The notes under the pieces: model-generated
Told to the model about the DNA's origin: nothing
Seen by the model: only the letters and a program-made list of their open reading frames with translations
Databases searched by the model: none
Made by a program: the position numbers and the translations under genes
NCBI RefSeq assembly: GCF_031143425.1
Contig: NC_090447.1
Location: 136,605,106 to 136,669,105, forward strand
Direction: 5' to 3'
Length of the DNA: 64,000 nt
DNA from: Pleurodeles waltl
Lineage: Eukaryota; Chordata; Amphibia; Caudata; Salamandridae
Part shown: positions 22,186 to 32,160 of the stretch, one piece after another
Numbering within the stretch: the stretch's first letter is position 1
Layout of the letters: every line of letters begins with the position of its first letter

Positions 22186-22639
22186 AGTGTTTCATGGAGG
22201 GGTCGTGGCCCACAGAGGAATGAAGTAGGTGCGCTCTGTGTTTGCACTGTTCTATCCCAGGGACATTAGCATGAAGATGGGCCCATTACCAGAACTGTAA
22301 ACCCAAAGGTCCACTGGACATCGCTTCATTGGGGCCCGACATGCCAGAGCCTGCAACCGTTGATTCCCGGCCCTGTTGAGCTGACAGGTGAGATCATTAT
22401 GCCCTCATGAAGGCAGCCTCTGTCCTGGACATGGCAGGAGTGCTGAAGAGGAATGGAGCACTGGAGGGCCTCGGTGCATAACAAAGAATGCGAGGCCCTT
22501 GGGCACTGCCCCAGAATTGACCAGAGGCTAAATTTCAGAGGGTGGGCCCAACATAATTCAGCAGTGACGCAACACAGAGCAACCTTCTTGTAAATCCCCA
22601 TGGAAGTAGGAGGCATTGGACCCATAGGAAATATGTTAA
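22186..22639. other. Repeat-like GC-richer block, unidentified
   Basis: The composition rises sharply from the AT-rich stretch before it, and the block ends where LTR-like sequence begins. It has no motif I recognise. It could be the 3' end of the LTR that follows or a separate truncated element. Confidence 0.3.
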
Positions 22640-24828
22640 TCTTTAATTTGACACCAAAATGAATAAAATCAGGGGACAGAGAGATATGAATTTTTAAAGA
22701 ATTATTATTTTCTAGTGCATAGAAACAAAAAGCGCCAATCTGATCATCTGATCACATCTCGTCAAAGTTTCAGGTTGACCATGATGGAGCCCTGTTCCGC
22801 TACAGTAAGCAGGAGGCCTCGGTCAAAAGGTTACCTTCAGATTTAGTTGTTTTCTTGAAGATTTTCTTCAGCTTCACGAAGTCACAAATCCGATCTGACC
22901 CCCCTGGAGCCTTCTTCTGATACGCGTCGCAGGAGAGCTCGGTAAAGATTTCTACATTCAGACTTAGACAATTTTTCAGGATGAAAATCTTTGTCCGGGC
23001 CAAAGCTGAATCTCTTCGGATACGCTGCGTGGGAAGTCCAGGTCAACTTTTTACCTTTGGACTTTTTTGGAGCTTTTTCTCTCCGATGTCAGATGACACT
23101 CTACAGCAAGCCAATTTTGAGTCAACATCATCAGATTGCCTTTCCAGGAGCCCCTGGTGAAACCCTGGAAGTCCGGGGCTCCGGAGCTTTTCAGCGGGAC
23201 GAACCTGCAAGTCAGGCTGGGTCAGTCCCAGAATGGAGCTTTTTACCAAAAGTTCTCCAATCTTCTCCAAACTTCTGGATCTTCTTCCAAAAGGTCTTTG
23301 AAGGTCCTTAAGGAGTCCACAGCTCACCCCAAGGTTTCAGAAGCTCTGAGTTGCTCCTTGATGGTTAGGGCTCCAACTCCCAGAATGCACCTGGTTCAAA
23401 CTCCAAATTGGCCACTGTACAGGTGGGAGCTTGTCATTTTCTTCAGGATTTGATTCAGAGCTAGCTAGTTTTCACCTGTAGGCAAAGTCCTTTTTGTAGC
23501 GAAGCCCGAAGTGTGCAGCTGGTGCAGTCCTTGTGAGTGCAGTGTCCAGGTGTACGCCAGGGGTCCAGCAGGCCAGTGTTTCTTCTCCAATGTCTTCTTC
23601 CAGCAAGGATCTGAGGTGTGGGTGCAGCTCTGCCATATTTATCCTTGGTCCTGGGGTGAAAAGCAGGGGTCCTGACTGTCTAATCACAGGCAAGCCACTT
23701 CCCTCTTGTATGACCACTTCCTGGGAAGTGTGGCATAAATCAGTCAAAAGGAGCAACATTCTTCAAAAATCCAACATGGCTGAAATTGATTTTTGGATGT
23801 TAGATCTGGCTGAGCCCACTTACTGGTGTGGCTAAAAATCCTAAACACACCCATCTCTGGTCCTCTTCTAATTTGTTCAAGAGGGCACCCAATTGTTTGG
23901 GTTGCAGGAAATGGGGGAGGTACTGAGCTGCTCCAAATGTCCTTACTGGCCTTTGAAGACTAGGTTGGCTGCTCTCCCTCCATCCTGTTTCACCATCTGC
24001 TGAGGTAGATCTCCTCCCCCAGGCACATCCTTTATGCTCAGCCCAGGCTACTTCACACCTCATCAAGGCAGACTAGCCATGCTGCCCGAGGCTGGCCAAT
24101 CAGAGAAGGACACCACAGAGCTGAAGTTGGCAACTTTCAGGAAGAGTTTCAAAACTCTTTACCTGAACTAGTTATATTAGATCCAAAAATCGTAAGTTGT
24201 GGGATTTATCATAACATTTAATTTGATACCAAACTCGAGGTATCTGGCACTTAAGGGGACTTTGTTAATTAAAATAAATTCTCTCCATTTAAACCTATGG
24301 ATGCCATTCACTACAGTGAGGGAAAACAAATGTGGCTATTTTGCCTCCCCAGGGCTTCTAAAACAATTTGTATAGGGTCCCTGATTATGGTTACATGGCA
24401 CCCAACCCTAGGGGCAGATAGGGCAAACCTCAGGGGTGAGTTATATGTAAAAATAAGATAGCTTCAGACTTTGGAAGTACTTTTAATTTCAAAGTCAAAT
24501 TTGCATATAACTTTAATTTAAAAGCAGCCAGCAAGGCAGGCCTGCCTTTAAAATGACCCTAGACACCTCAGCAGTGCTCCTATGGGTACACCACCTATGC
24601 TGGGGTCTCTACACCAACATGCCCTACCATATACTAGGGACTTACAGGCAGGTTAACATATCTAATTTTAATTAGCATAATATGCATACTCATGTTACCC
24701 AGAGCACAGGCCCTAGGACTGGTTAGCAGCACCCAGGGCACCATCAGAGTCAGGTAAACACCAGCAAAAAAGTTAAAATTAGGGGCACAAAGTTTGGGTG
24801 CTTCTGCAATCAGCCCTGTTTTCTCACA
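22640..24828 (-). repeat. Minus-strand LTR remnant
   Basis: Reverse-complement sequence resembles the other LTRs here. It has the phrase GACACCAAAATGA near 22650, also found in reverse in the element A LTRs, and a middle of short amphipathic-looking GC-rich phrases. Its minus-sense start resembles the starts of the 32166-35008 and 56204-58680 LTRs, beginning TGTGAGAAAACAGGG at 24828. No internal region adjoins it, so it may be a solo LTR. The left edge and TSD were not found. Confidence 0.45.
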
Positions 24829-25653
24829 GGTGGGACCTCTGTTGGGGCAGCCAAAGTGGCCTTAGGGATAAGTAGTCACTAAGGGCATGTCATAAACCAT
24901 GCCATGGTCTCCCTTAGCTGGGACATTGACTCAGAGGGATGAATTGTGATCCCTGGGGGTGGGAGCCATCACTTTCAGCAGATGAAAGTAAATATGATCC
25001 CTGTCACTGCTCTGAGTGACACCTAGGCTAGCCAGATCATGAAAGTGGAAAGGCTAGTTTTTCAAGAGCAGTACACTGGCCAGGTGTGTAGCGTAACTCC
25101 GGGCCAGGGGCAGTACTTTTTTTGCCTCATGGCCCTTGTATTCATGGAGGGGGGGTGATTTAGAAGAGCATCATAATTAGTAGCCAGAAATCCACAGACT
25201 GCATTCTGGGGGAAAATTCACCCCTGGAGATCTGGCACCAGGCTCCCTAGCACTCTCTTCTGGGGGTACCACTCACAAGCAGAGGATATGGGCGCCCAGA
25301 TATAGGGCATGGGAGAGGGAAGACTCACCCCGGCCCTCTGTTCAGCCTCAGGGTACAGACCCTGAGCAGAGAGGCCACTGTCAGGATCCCACCCCTTTGC
25401 TGGTGGGAGGCAGAGTGGAAGTATGGTACCTAACACCCGGGAATGTTGTTCACAGTCTCACAATCTTCAGAGGTCAAAGAACCCTCAGGGGCCCATATGG
25501 AACACCTTGCCAGCTCCAAGGCTGGAAGGGATGCCTACCCAATATCACCACTTAGAGCTTCAACCTGACAATGGATAGCCCAGGACTTGGCTCCTGAAAC
25601 ACACAGCTGTCAGTGGCCTCTGTTCATTTCTGTCCTGAAGGGCAGAGTTATCC

Positions 25654-25899
25654 TTGGGTTGGGGACAGAAGTCTGATCCAAGGGGTGGAGTGTGCCACAT
25701 CACTATGCTGGCCATGGTGGTACAGCCTGCCTACTGGGATGCATCTGTGAGCAGATTCAGATTAGATACTGCACAAATGGGCTCCACAGACGACTATATG
25801 GGCTCCTCAGGGATCAGTTCAGTGGCTCAGAACAGTGAAGACAGAGAGATCCAACCAAATTCAGAGGGGCATAGTTTTGACAAGTGCCTCTGCAGGTGA
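25654..25899 (+). pseudogene. Fragment of the repeat-bearing protein of element B
   Basis: An 81-residue frame with QPAYWDASVSRF, matching LSAHWDTFVSKV in element A and followed by similarly spaced acidic/Ser-rich residues. The shared residues are what make it credible as old coding sequence. Function unknown. It is a short remnant with no conserved domain. Confidence 0.4.
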
Positions 25900-25911
25900 G
25901 GGCCATTGTCT

Positions 25912-25952
25912 GAGTTCTATCACCTAACCAGGGAAGTTAGGTGATAGAACTC
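25912..25952. repeat. Perfect 17-bp inverted repeat
   Basis: Arms 25912-25928 and 25936-25952 are exact reverse complements around a 7-base loop. They sit just before the LTR of element B. Element A has only a partial counterpart near 39918-39950, so the palindrome looks specific to this copy. Confidence 0.85.
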
Positions 25953-25978
25953 CCCTAAAATTAGGCTGGAGGGAGTCA

Positions 25979-26620
25979 TGTTAAACTTAGCCCTTTCTGC
26001 AGGGTCTATCCTAATCTTTTTTCCTTCATCCTCCTTTTTTAAAAATGATTTTCGTTGGCTTTTAGGACTCTGCACACTTTACCACTGCTAACCAGTAGTA
26101 CAGTGCTTGTGCTATCACCTGAAAACATGGTAGACTTGGCTTAAACACATTTGGCCTATTTAATTTACTTGAAAATCCCTGGTAAAGTAATACTACATGT
26201 GCTAAGGGCCTGTAAATTAAATACTACTAGTGGGCCTGCAACACTGCTTGTGCCACCCACTTATGAAGACCTTTAAACCTGTCTCAGGCCTGCCAGTGCA
26301 GCCTGTGTGTGCATTGTTATTCTGTCATTTTAACTTGGCAAAAAACCTTTTGCCAGGCCCAAACCTTCCTGTTTATTACATATGTCACTCATGGGGTAGG
26401 GCCCAAACAGCCTAGAGGGCAGGGTGCAGTATATTTATAAAAGTTTGAATTGTACTTTTCAGTTCTATATGTCCATGTAGTGGAAAACTCTTGAATATGT
26501 TTTTTACTACTGCAAGACCTACCTTTCCCATAAGATAATATTGGGTTACTTTGTTTTATATAATAAGTGTTAACTGTAAATTGGGAGCAGCTAGACAACT
26601 CATGTTTGATGTCTTTAGAC
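25979..26620 (+). repeat. LTR of element B, 5' part
   Basis: Begins TGTTAAACTTAGCC and follows the solo LTR at 31248 (same start) through GGACTCTGCACACTTTACCA, GCCTGTAAATTAAAT and GGCAGGGTGCAGTAT phrases. Similarity to the minus-strand copy at 49.3-51.5 kb lasts to about 26617, where an insertion begins. Confidence 0.6.
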
Positions 26621-27919
26621 GACTGATGCGAGGAGATGCACTGATGCATTGAGCGAGGAGCACAAGGAGCACGATCACAGCAGTGGGTTCGGCAATGCTC
26701 CTGGCTGATGAGCTGCGAACCGCTGAACTGCTGAACGAATGAGGCATATCCAAAGCATCTCTACGTCCATTGTGAGTGTGAGTGCAGCAGGGAGCACAGG
26801 AGCGTGGGAGCGCAGATGAGACAGCGGCAGCGGCTGGGAGTAGGCCCAATAACACTGCAGTAGAGTTTACAGGCCAGCCTGCAGGGTGCTACGGGAACCA
26901 TGAGAGAAACCAGGAGAGCCAGGAGAACCAGGTGAGAGTGGACAGAGCAGGCGGACCAGGGGGTGACTAAATAACATCCTTCACCGACCTGTGAGGCTTG
27001 ATGAATCTAGAGCTGCCAGGAGAGGCCAGGGGAGGCCGGAACACCTAGGAGAGGTGTGGCGCTAATTCGGACAGGGTCGCAGCACTCCCCTCTCACCAAC
27101 AACGGCTATTAGGTGAAAGGTAAAAGGTGGGAGAAGGGGAGGTGGAAAACTGCTGCCTGAGCCACTTGAACATGCTGTTAGCCTGCCACCAACCATCTAA
27201 TACTACCATTGACACCATTGATCCTGCGCATAACCTTGTCCATCGCTTGTTGCATGTGTCCCTTGCATCCCTGCACCTTTGAGCTCTAACAATGGGATAA
27301 CCAATGCGGGACATAGGACATAAGGGCATAAGGATAAGAAAGAAAAGGTCATAAGGGTTCAAGGGTCTAGGGTCAAATGAGGCAGGATAAAAGGCTGTAA
27401 GGAGCTATCAAATACCTCTACGACTCGCTCGACTGCTGGGACTTTCTGACCACCTTGCCCCTGGCACTGTGATCAGCGAGAGAGTATTCCACCAAATTGA
27501 GTAACTGTCTACCAGGACTGTGCAACAAGGGTTCATAAGAGATATTGCGATTCTGTGACTTGAGATGCTGAGATGTTGAGAGCTGAGACGGGCAGTGCAG
27601 TATGCCCGGACAGGCTGGTGTGGCTTGATGTGATGTGCATGGCTGAGGCATTAGAGCCAGAGCCCTAGGACTGAGCTGGAGAGACGCAGAGGCAGCCAAA
27701 CTAGGTTCTGGTGTGGTTTGCTCCACTCTGTGTGCTCTCCTGCCACCTTGACCAAACGGATCGCACTGCTGGGCCGCACCATTGAAAGTGTGAGGCTGTA
27801 CTTGACAACCCAATTGGCCATTGCACACTGGACATCAGTGGTGGATAGAAAGTAAGAGGGAAAATACATTGGAAAACAGACAAACCACCAGTGCTAGGCA
27901 AACAGTACCAAGGTGATCA

Positions 27920-28396
27920 ATGAGAGTATATAGTAGACTAATCAGGGCACAACCTAAAGCAAAGGGATCCGGCTGGAAGGAATATAATACTACTGCCCTC
28001 CCTTATGGATCAATGACTAAAGGACCTGATTCTGCTTCTTCCTCACCCCTGCTAGCTTCCGATTCTAGAGAGGCTGATTCCAGTCTTCCCAATAGGTTGA
28101 TAACTACCTTTTACAACAAGGTGGGCGAAAAGGTGGACAAGATATTTCCCCTACAGCAGATCATTGAGCAGATCAACGAGCAGACCAACAAGCAAACAGA
28201 GTCAGAGTTGCAGCTCCAGAGGCAGGATGCTGCTGTGGCTCAGGAGCAGGAGCCAGTTCTGGCAGTCCCAAGGACGGAGGATACTGGTGAGAATCCTATG
28301 GCAGACGCTCAGAGAGAGACAAGAGGTGCTGAGTGTGTTAAAATTGACTTGGCTTGGTGGACGAGCAAGTTCATAGGAAGCCTTGCCATACGTTGA
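27920..28396 (+). pseudogene. Coiled-coil-like ORF in the insertion, unrecognised
   Basis: A 158-codon frame with a Ser-rich N-terminus and a Gln/Glu-rich middle (KIFPLQQIIEQINEQ) that would form an amphipathic helix. Such segments occur in LINE ORF1 proteins, but no family is recognised. It could be a chance frame in decayed sequence. Confidence 0.25.
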
Positions 28397-29036
28397 AGGA
28401 GCAGAAAAGTGCACTGGAGAGCCCGAGGATGGAGAGCAAACTTAGAAGGCACCGGAGAAGGGAGGCTCAAGAACCTCTGAAGGAACTCTCACACCACGGG
28501 CGACCTAGTGGCGAACATCTTACAGCAAATAATGAACTGGGGGACATAGGGGTCATGGTACCCCAAAGGGGAATAGTGACTACCTTAATGATAAATCCCT
28601 GATGCTTCTGGATTAAACGCTGCCAGATGTACCCTGTAGCCCAACAGCTGAAGCCGGATCTTGCGGGCCATCCAAGGTTTTGCTGGTAGCTGAAGAAAGT
28701 CCTGAGGTCTCGGTGGAGGCTGCGCTTGGCTTCAAACCTGTAATCAACAGCTCCTCCCCTAGTAGAGGGTTTTGTTTGACTGACTCTATTTACCAGCATA
28801 TTTCTGCTTGCCAGTCCTCAAGATACAAGCCTGAATCTGCGGAGACCCCATAAGGTTTTATAATCTCCAAGGCTATGGCTGCATTAAATAATGTCAGAGT
28901 CTCGATCCTTGAACTATTGGAGAAATTCCTCGGGGGGACGGAGCGCATTAAATCTTTACTAATTATGATACTACAGGCCCTAGGCCCTGGTAAATGAACA
29001 ATTGGAACGAACCAGGCTCCTCCGCCACAGACCCCC

Positions 29037-29366
29037 TTGTATGTTCGTCATAATCGGTTTAGTTCCTCAAATCCTATAAGGAGTACTACACAGATGCAAA
29101 TTGCAGATTCCATCCCCACTCAAACTGGGTGTATATTACAAATTAATACAAGTATGGCTATCCATAGTAGTGAAGGCGTCCATGCACACAGAGAGGGTGC
29201 CGGACCCACTGCAACAGAGAGGGGTAGCCTCCCTGCAAACAAGCACAAGGCGAGTCCCAGCAACAACAAAAAAATGCAACCATTGAACCAAAGGAGCCAC
29301 CAGCTAGCACAATGGAATGTAAAAGGAGAGTCCCTGGATCCCAGAATGAAGCCCCTGTTGATATAG
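29037..29366 (+). pseudogene. Lys/Asn/Ser-rich ORF in the insertion, unrecognised
   Basis: A 109-codon frame, followed in another frame by a lysine-rich stretch (NKKKGRSKEKGKWGK). The basic composition fits a nucleic-acid-binding remnant such as a LINE ORF1, but there is no diagnostic motif. Confidence 0.2.
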
Positions 29367-29900
29367 GGGCAACTTCGAATAAGAAGAAGGGACGTTCCAA
29401 AGAAAAGGGTAAGTGGGGTAAACCATTTCCAGTTTACTCCCTTAGATGGTTATTCTCCAGCAATAAGAACAGCATAGATAGGGGTGCTAGTTCCAGCTGC
29501 CAGCCATAACGATACACTAAGTGAGGAGAACATGGGCACCTTGGAATCGAGCTGCTCTCCCGCCTGACAACACTTCTGTGCCAGTCACCAATCGTAAGGG
29601 ATAGTGGAACACCTACTATTCACCCAAATTCAACCTTGTGAGGATAATCACAGTGGGGGGGGATGCAGCAGAAGGAGAAGCTTGCCAAAAAAGTCCAGCA
29701 AAGGCAAATAAGCACAGGAATAAGAAGAAAGGCTCCGTAAAGGAAAAAAAAGGCTGTAAGGAAGGGTCCAAAGAAGGTAGCTAAGACTGGAAACTCCCTG
29801 CCTCGCCCCCACGAGATGGTGGTAGCCCAAGTCGAACAACCTGAACAGGAGGCATTACTCCAGTCCTGGTTCCTCGACAGTGGACTTGAAGGTGGTCTGC

Positions 29901-30757
29901 CAAACCTGGTCCAGCATCTCTCTGCTGCAAGGACTCTCCCAGTGGAAGTACTTTGCATCACCCTCGCAGTCTGATGTTTAATCAGAATCACCACTGCCCA
30001 ACGCATCCCTGATGCAGGCCCTTGCATCACAAGCCTCTCGATGATGGATCCTCAAATGACATAGCACAACTTCCCATTGTAATCTATGCAGTTTCTTTTA
30101 AACCAGTTGGTGTGCATATCTCAAGTCACCTTTGTTGATGGCCTCCTTGACGATGACGCAGGATCTCGTATTTCAGCCTCCCAGCTCCTCGGAACTGATG
30201 CTGCATGCCACATCTCCAAATTGGACCTCACATCACCTTGGCTGAGGGAAGCATTCTTGACATGGAGCTCGCAATGCTCCCTTTACCAGGATTCAAGGTA
30301 CTTAGTGGGCCTAACTGTGTCCCTGCAGCCGGCCTGTGCTCCACTGAGATCCACTTGAACTTGTGGCTTTGTCCTGGCCTAGCAAGACCAGATAACCACA
30401 AGTGGTGCTCTGTGCTTTTTGGCCCTATGTTAACTGAATTCCCTAAGATTGCATGTCTCTGGTTCTACTGACATGAGTGGGGTGTTCTGGTATTGCTTCA
30501 TTTATTAAAATCTACTGGGTTTTTTTCTAAGTTGGTATGGAATTTGTTTTGTGGTGTGTTTTCACCTTATTACTGTTTCAAGTGTTGCATAAATACTTTA
30601 CTAGACATTTACTATAAGTTAAGCCTGACTGCTCTGTGTCAAGCTACCAGAAGGATGAGCACAGGTTAATTTGGGGTTTGCTTGTGACTTCACCTTGACA
30701 AGTAGTGTGGTTTCTGCTTGAGTATAGTTTCAGCCCTTCAACCAGTAACTCAATTTC
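29901..30757 (+). repeat. LTR of element B, 3' part
   Basis: Contains CCTGGCCTAGCAAGACCAG (near 30376), whose diverged reverse complement lies in the minus-strand LTR near 49665. It also has the AAGTTAAGCCTGACTGCTCT-like and AACCAGTAACTCAATTTC end phrases that mark the 3' ends of LTRs in this window. The terminal TAACA is degraded, so the exact end is uncertain. Confidence 0.5.
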
Positions 30758-31242
30758 ATGTAGCCCACAACACTGAAATTCACCAGCTATAGCTAACTGA
30801 GGAAACTGTAACACTCGCCCTGGCATGCAAGTTTTGTCAGCAATCATTTATTTTCAAGTGTCATTAGTGATTCTATCAATGGTGTCATACAACAATTCAT
30901 GCCGCATGGCAGTACTGAGCTCGAATTATGTGAATTCCACACACCGCTACTTCCTACCTATTGCCTTTATCATCTCAGCTATTGTTAATGTCTTCGCCAA
31001 CAATGTTTTAATATGATGATAAACTTGTCTTCATTGATATGATGTTGGAATGTTTTGAAAGTTGATACGTATTATTACTCCTGTCTATCATCTGTGCTCA
31101 GAACATTTAATGAAAGATTTTATTTATTTTTTAAAGATTTTTTTTTGTTGATCCAACCCTTAGGCTGTCGTACCCCTTTCTGTCTGTTTAATCATGGTGT
31201 TATTCTTACTGCAAGACAGAACTGTGTAGTTTTACACATAAA
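30758..31242. other. Flank between LTR remnants, no gene
   Basis: AT-rich sequence with no recognisable coding content. It is probably the DNA into which element B inserted. Confidence 0.4.
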
Positions 31243-31247
31243 AATTA

Positions 31248-31897
31248 TGTTAAACTTGACCCTCTCTCTCTCTGGTTACCCACAAATTTCTCTGTCTTTA
31301 TACCTCCTATTGTTTTAATTTGTTTCTGTTGGCCTTAGGACTCTGCACACTTTGGTACTGCTAAGCAGCCCTAAAGTGCTTGTGTTCACTTCCTAAAACA
31401 TGGTAAAATTGGCTTACAACTGATTGGCATATTTAATTTGCTTAAACGTTCCTAGTAAAGTGGTATACCATATACACAGGACCGGTAAATAAAATGCTAC
31501 TAGTGGACATGCAGCAGTTATTGTGCCAGTCACTTAAGTATCTCGTTAAAACATGTTTCAGGCCTGCCTTTGCAGCCTGCTGGCTGCTTTTTTCTCACTT
31601 TAAACTTTAAAATTTCATAACTCTGGTTCTACTGATTTGATTTTTGTTGTTTTGGTGTCAAATATTTTGTTGCATTTTACTCTGTTCTTCTAAATTGGTG
31701 TGGGGTTGTTTGTCTATAGCACTCTCCCTTTATCACTGTATTGCCTCTAAGTTAAATCTGCCTACCTTTGTGGCGAGATACCAGAGGGTTAAGTACAGGT
31801 TAATTGAGTGACTTATTATGATTCAACCTGACAAGGATTGTGCGTGATGCTTGAGAAGGGCTTACACTCCTCTCAACCAACAATACGATTCCTAACA
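31248..31897 (+). repeat. 650-bp solo LTR of the element B family
   Basis: Starts TGTTAAACTTGACC and ends CCTAACA, so TG/CA-bounded. It follows the LTR of element B in order but lacks the GC-rich middle. Flanks AATTA (31243-31247) and AATCA (31898-31902) look like a 5-bp target duplication with one change. No internal region adjoins it, so it is a solo LTR with or without an internal deletion. Confidence 0.68.
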
Positions 31898-31902
31898 AAT
31901 CA

Positions 31903-32160
31903 GTGCTGCAACAACATGTAATCTCATTTCATAAACCTGTGAACAGTGTGGAGCACCCTTGCAATAGGTGTCAATAGAAGTCAGCTTTTTAAAAGAAACA
32001 ATATTTATCATTTAGTACAATTTTCTGAGTAAAAGGAAAAGTGATTTTGTCAGAAAAACTATGGACCATTTTTACTAAATGTTACTACACCACAGCAGCC
32101 AAACTTGCTGCTATTCATTGCATCAAAATGAAAGAGAAAAACATCTATTAAAATATGATG
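31903..32160. other. Short AT-rich flank, no gene
   Basis: Nothing recognisable. It ends in the CTGTT duplicated at the next element. Confidence 0.4.

Larger units (their letters stand above)
24829..25978 (+). mobile_element. Internal 3' portion of a non-autonomous LTR element (B)
   Basis: Related to the internal end of element A at 38.8-39.99 kb. Both encode a stretch of the form VV-x4-WD-x2-VS (25654-25899 here, 39700-39890 there) followed by a similar run-up to the LTR. It ends at a purine-rich GGCTGGAGGGAG, a polypurine-tract candidate, right before TGTTAAAC at 25979. No enzyme domain is visible. The left LTR of this copy was not found, so it is 5' truncated. Confidence 0.55.
26621..29900 (+). 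mobile_element. Unidentified ~3.3-kb insertion within the LTR of element B
   Basis: LTR-like sequence stops near 26620 and resumes near 29900-30000. The block between has a different composition and several medium open frames on the plus strand (27920-28396, 29037-29366). These carry Gln/Glu- and Lys-rich stretches reminiscent of a LINE ORF1, but no RT, endonuclease or transposase motif is seen. I found no target duplication. It may be a 3' truncated LINE or a mosaic. Confidence 0.35.
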
